Shown here: positions 55,454-58,057 of the stretch, one piece after another
How the letters are laid out: each line of letters begins with the position of its first letter
Numbering within the stretch: position 1 is the first letter of the stretch
Source of the DNA: Candidatus Ruthturnera sp.
GTDB lineage: Bacteria; Pseudomonadota; Gammaproteobacteria; PS1; Pseudothioglobaceae
DNA length: 58,057 nt
NCBI GenBank assembly: GCA_030599095.1
Contig: JAUVOQ010000003.1
Location: 1-58,057, forward strand
Reading direction: 5' to 3'
Program-made: the position numbers and the translations under genes
The notes under the pieces: model-generated
The model's input: only the letters and a program-made list of their open reading frames with translations
Databases searched by the model: none
Told to the model about the DNA's origin: nothing

Positions 55454-56281
55454 ATGAACAGCAAACTATTATTAATAATAATTCTACCTTGTTTAGCCTT
55501 TGCAAACAAGCCTAACTTATTTTTACTCAAAACTTATGATAAAAATCTTGATGTTATTGATTGGGTAATGAGTGAAAAATTAGATGGTATTAGAGGTTTT
55601 TGGGACGGGAAAGAGTTGGTCAGCCGAGGTGGGCACGCATTCAATCCGCCTAAATTTTGGACTGATGGCTTTCCAAACTTTGAAATTGATGGCGAACTTT
55701 GGACAAAACGCGGTGATTTTGAGCGTATTTCGTCAATTGTTAGACAAAAAACGCCTGATAATCGTTGGGAGGTTGTGAGTTTTAATATTTTTGAAGTGCC
55801 TAATCAAAAAGGCAACTTATTAGAGCGTTTAGATGTTTTGCGAGCTTATCTTAAACAACACCCTAGCAAAATCTTAAAAGTCATCAAACAAGTTCCAATT
55901 AAATCTAAGCAACAATTAAACAATTTTTTAGCAAAAGTGGTTGATAATAAGGGTGAGGGTGTCGTGGTACGTAATCCTAAAATGCCTTATCAAACTGGGC
56001 GCTTGTCAAATGCTTTAAAAGTTAAAAGGTATCGTGATGAGGAATGTGTCGTCATTGAGATATTGAGCGGAAAAGGTAAATATAAGGGCAAAATGGGCTC
56101 GGTTAAATGCAAGACCAAAAAAGGGTTGATTGTTAAAATCGGCTCTGGGTTTGCAGATGTGCAACGAGAACATCCACCCATCATTGGCAGTGAAATTACT
56201 TTTAAGTATTACGGACTAACCAAAAATAAAAAACATAAATATCCAGTATTTTTAAAAATTAGGCCAAAATTGACCAACTAG
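55454..56281 (+). CDS. ATP-dependent DNA ligase with N-terminal signal peptide
   Basis: The 275-aa minimal ligase has a probable secretion signal (LLLIIILPCLAFA). The adenylation motif I is SEKLDGIRG with Lys42, followed by FEIDGELW (motif III), GEGVVVRNP (motif IV) and ALKVKRYRDEE (motif V), then an OB-fold. This matches the Haemophilus/Neisseria-type ligase group, which carries signal peptides. Role could be in DNA uptake or repair of imported DNA; this is inference. Confidence 0.92.
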   Translation: MNSKLLLIIILPCLAFANKPNLFLLKTYDKNLDVIDWVMSEKLDGIRGFWDGKELVSRGGHAFNPPKFWTDGFPNFEIDGELWTKRGDFERISSIVRQKTPDNRWEVVSFNIFEVPNQKGNLLERLDVLRAYLKQHPSKILKVIKQVPIKSKQQLNNFLAKVVDNKGEGVVVRNPKMPYQTGRLSNALKVKRYRDEECVVIEILSGKGKYKGKMGSVKCKTKKGLIVKIGSGFADVQREHPPIIGSEITFKYYGLTKNKKHKYPVFLKIRPKLTN

Positions 56282-56298
56282 ACCAACTTTGGTATAAT
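56270..56298 (+). promoter_or_regulatory. Promoter and operator of the toxin-antitoxin pair
   Basis: TTGACC (56270-56275) and TATAAT (56293-56298) are separated by 17 bp. The direct repeat GACCAACT occurs at 56272-56279 and 56281-56288, overlapping the -35 region, and is a likely autoregulatory binding site. It overlaps the 3' end of the ligase gene. Confidence 0.75.
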
Positions 56299-56329
56299 TT
56301 GACTAATTTTTATTAAAAAGGTGGCTATT

Positions 56330-56551
56330 ATGTTGGTAAATGTATCAAAAGCAAAAACTAACTTATCAAGTTTGATTAATCGTGCTTATCAAGGCGAGAC
56401 AATTACCATTGCTAAACACAACCTACCGATGGTGGATTTGGTTATACATAAACCCGAAAATAAGAAAAAAATTAAACAGGCATTTGGCCTTTATAAAGAC
56501 CTAAAAATTGATGGCTTAGCATTTCAAAAAACAATCAGAGACGAGTGGTGA
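56330..56551 (+). CDS. Antitoxin, Phd/YefM family
   Basis: A 73-aa antitoxin. The N-terminal MLVNVSKAKTNLSSLINRAYQGETITIAKH is the DNA-binding Phd/YefM fold, and the C-terminal tail (FGLYKDLKIDGLAFQ) would bind the toxin. ATG at 56330 with GGTGG nearby is preferred over the upstream GTG. The stop overlaps the toxin start. Confidence 0.9.
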   Translation: MLVNVSKAKTNLSSLINRAYQGETITIAKHNLPMVDLVIHKPENKKKIKQAFGLYKDLKIDGLAFQKTIRDEW

Positions 56552-56919
56552 TTGCCGTTTTTGATACTAATATCTTGATTGATTATTTAAATGGCGAAGT
56601 CAAGGCAAAAAATACAATTGAGCAATATGACCAAATTGCGATTAGTGTTATTACCTATATAGAAGTAATGGTTGGTGTTAAAGATGTGCATAAAAAAGAT
56701 GTTGAATATTTTTTAAAAAGTTTTCAAATATTGAATTTCGATGAAAAAATGACAGGGGATATTGTCAAAGTTAGAAACACATTAAGGGTAAAGTTGCCAG
56801 ATGCGATTATTCTGGCAACAGCAAGACAAAATAAAGCTATTTTAGTCACCCGAAATTCTAAAGATTTTTCAAAAAACAATCAGCAAGATATCGTTATCCC
56901 CTATAAATTGGAGAACTGA
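56545..56919 (+). CDS. vapC: PIN-domain toxin VapC-like
   Basis: A 124-aa PIN nuclease. Acidic residues of the active site are Asp7 (FDTNILIDYLNG), Glu40 (TYIEVMVG), Asp86 (LPDAIILATA) and Asp107. The start overlaps the antitoxin stop by 7 bp. VapC toxins cleave tRNA or rRNA. dapB follows 3 bp later, so the essential gene could be read from the TA promoter. Confidence 0.92.
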   Translation: MVIAVFDTNILIDYLNGEVKAKNTIEQYDQIAISVITYIEVMVGVKDVHKKDVEYFLKSFQILNFDEKMTGDIVKVRNTLRVKLPDAIILATARQNKAILVTRNSKDFSKNNQQDIVIPYKLEN

Positions 56920-57666
<747 letters not shown>

Positions 57667-58057
57667 GAAAATACAACCACATTCACATAAAACACCGTTC
57701 ATGTTATTAACTGTCCAGTTTCACCACGTTCCAGTTTAAGCATTTGAACTAACAACTCTCAAACCACACAATCGCCATTATACGTAACACTAATGCCACT
57801 ACGCAACATTGACTAAAACCCAATCTAAGTTTAAAACAACACGATGTTGCCATCATTAATCATGGTATCTAAGTCAGTCCCTAGTACTCCGTATAGGTGG
57901 ATAGTTACTACTACGTTATAATTAGTCAACCCTTAAAAACCCCTTAACCATTTGATTTAAAACAATAAAATCAACAAAAACCATAAACAAATCAACCAGA
58001 TTTTGGTAAAATAACCATCATTTCTTGGTCGTTTTGTTTATAAAATATGCTAACCAA
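57667..58057. other. Non-coding tail of the window
   Basis: Nearly 400 bp without a supported gene after dapB. It is AT-rich, with a TTGACT at about 57808. I see no tRNA, terminator or repeat of the window here. Presumably it is the upstream region of a gene outside the window. Confidence 0.4.

Overview
The window looks like chromosome from an AT-rich, chemolithoautotrophic gammaproteobacterium. Form II RuBisCO (cbbM) with its activase pair cbbQ/cbbO, a phosphoribulokinase, a complete narK-narK-narGHJI nitrate-respiration block and a DsrC-family protein together fit a sulfur-oxidising SUP05/Thioglobaceae-type bacterium, free-living or a mussel/clam symbiont. That assignment is inferred from gene content; no 16S gene is present.

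Layout. (1) 1-6920: a complete compact type II-C CRISPR-Cas locus: a 29-repeat array on the + strand, then cas2, cas1 and cas9 on the - strand, then two small-RNA genes upstream of cas9. One is a tracrRNA; the other is a separate ~90-nt RNA gene that begins with a degenerate CRISPR repeat and ends in its own terminator (scaRNA-like). (2) 6930-10104: a decayed fragment of the miaA 3' end, then neuB, a methyltransferase broken at a 9-G tract, and neuC (nonulosonic acid synthesis). (3) 10389-16497: cbbM, cbbQ, an intruding frameshifted HARE-HTH/COG2958-like gene, cbbO and a small hypothetical gene. (4) 16500-27868: mogA (molybdenum cofactor), two NarK transporters, narGHJI, a parvulin-family protein without its catalytic core, and a DsrC-like protein. 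(5) 27916-32352: folK, panB, panC, nfuA, thiL and an unusual ispF. (6) 32352-36944: a murC-murB-ddl-ftsQ cell-wall/division cluster in which ddl is fused to an N-terminal NYN nuclease domain. (7) 36934-45308: membrane protein, mltD, bolA, ferredoxin-reductase, miaA, an orphan CRISPR repeat, prk and gyrB. (8) 45309-58057: aceE, rseC-like, algC, thiG, tRNA-Ser(GCU), trpC, osmC-like, kdsA, a broken EF-hand gene, cytochrome b561, a secreted ATP-dependent DNA ligase, a VapBC-type toxin-antitoxin pair and dapB.

How it fits together. Prk and CbbM, with CbbQ/CbbO remodelling, give the Calvin-cycle entry steps. MogA supplies molybdenum cofactor for NarG; the NarKs move nitrate and nitrite; NarGHI respires nitrate. 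Genome-plasticity marks (IS remnants, orphan repeat, miaA fragment, inserted HARE gene, NYN-ddl fusion) are scattered through an otherwise compact, overlapping-gene chromosome.

Most notable: the scaRNA-like gene beside tracrRNA; a lone CRISPR repeat 35 kb from the array, just after miaA, while a miaA fragment sits just after tracrRNA (the two loci share two sequences); the NYN-Ddl fusion; and the parvulin-core deletion in the nar operon protein.
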